From the NCBI RefSeq assembly GCF_001584165.1, contig NZ_CP013233.1:682001-746000 (forward strand): a stretch of DNA of 64,000 nt, written 5' to 3'. The stretch's first letter is position 1. Each line of letters starts with the position of its first letter. This document shows, piece by piece, positions 63,849 to 64,000 of the stretch. The notes beneath the pieces were generated by a model. That model searched no databases and was not told the DNA's origin. It saw only the letters and a list, made by a program, of their open reading frames with translations. The position numbers and the translations under genes were made by a program. This stretch comes from Collimonas arenae (GTDB taxonomy: Bacteria; Pseudomonadota; Gammaproteobacteria; Burkholderiales; Burkholderiaceae_D).

Positions 63849-64000
63849 TTCTATATCTGCACGGCTTCCGCTCATCGCCGCAATCTTTCAAGGCGCGCCT
63901 GCTGGCCGAACGCATGCAACAGCTGGGACGTGCGGATAACTATCTGTGTCCACAGTTACCGGCGTCGCCGGCCGCTGCGATCGGCCTGGCGCAAGACTGC
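63845..64000 (+). CDS. YqiA-like alpha/beta hydrolase (3' end outside window)
   Basis: Partial gene. The ATG at 63845 overlaps the mpl stop by four bases. The visible 52 codons begin MILYLHGFRSSPQSFKARLL, matching the start of YqiA/YcfP esterases, where the first strand leads to HGFxSSP. The catalytic Ser lies beyond the window. Confidence 0.85.
   Translation, partial: MILYLHGFRSSPQSFKARLLAERMQQLGRADNYLCPQLPASPAAAIGLAQDC

Overview
The window reads as the chromosome of a betaproteobacterium of the Burkholderiales, most likely Oxalobacteraceae (Collimonas/Herbaspirillum-like). This rests on gene orders typical of that group (xseB-ispA-dxs, queA-tgt-yajC-secD-secF, recG-oxyR-ubiA, pilT-pilU divergent from yggS-proC, aroQ-accB-accC-prmA), on protein character and on the moderately high GC. 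The genus is inference. No rRNA, tRNA, CRISPR, prophage or insertion sequence was seen.

Layout. 1-6.3 kb: the 3' end of polA, a Tat-type dienelactone hydrolase, a ZIP metal transporter, a rhodanese-type sulfurtransferase, an EamA exporter and an orphan Rieske oxygenase. 6.6-10.6 kb: xseB-ispA-dxs (isoprenoid precursors), then folE2. 10.7-17.7 kb: a PduO-type cobalamin adenosyltransferase, a GlcD-like FAD oxidase, a LysR regulator and glcDEF (glycolate oxidase). 17.7-28.1 kb: a minus-strand locus running lacI-type regulator, gudD, SMP-30 lactonase, uronate dehydrogenase, aldose 1-epimerase, MFS transporter, GH31 glycosidase, porin. Together these form a coherent pathway for importing a uronate-containing alpha-glycoside and oxidising it through aldarate lactone to 5-keto-4-deoxyglucarate. 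28.2-33.4 kb: the glycerol regulon glpR, glpD, glpK, glpF, with a perfect GlpR-like palindrome before glpD. 33.5-38.5 kb: a glutathione peroxidase overlapping pilU, then pilT, and divergently yggS-proC, then a DUF883 protein. 38.5-42.7 kb: ubiA, oxyR, recG. 42.9-48.8 kb: queA, tgt, yajC, secD, secF. 49-54.7 kb: purB, a GST, an AraC regulator next to an Fsr-type exporter, an exported peroxiredoxin and a Gly/Tyr-rich lipoprotein. 54.9-61.7 kb: a PfkB kinase, a DUF3426 zinc-ribbon protein, prmA, accC, accB, aroQ, a TlpA-like thioredoxin and an unrecognised gene coupled to it. 62.4-64 kb: mpl and the start of a YqiA-like esterase.

The most striking feature is technical. Sixteen otherwise well-conserved genes carry 18 frameshifts, and every one is repaired by adding a single base, mostly a G or C. 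They hit accC, which is normally essential, as well as oxyR, glpD, glcE and glcF. I read this as systematic single-base deletions in the consensus sequence rather than real gene decay. These genes are entered as frameshifted with their full intended extents, and their pathways should be considered probably intact.

The best candidate for new biology is the uronate/GH31 locus. A cytoplasmic family-31 glycosidase sits in one operon with uronate oxidation enzymes. A 43-base hairpin between its LacI-type regulator and gudD carries in both arms a sequence resembling the putative operator in front of the regulator gene. Other non-coding structure includes REP-like GTAGGGTGGGC palindromes at three loci, hairpins without U-tracts punctuating glpD-glpK-glpF, and several clear intrinsic terminators.
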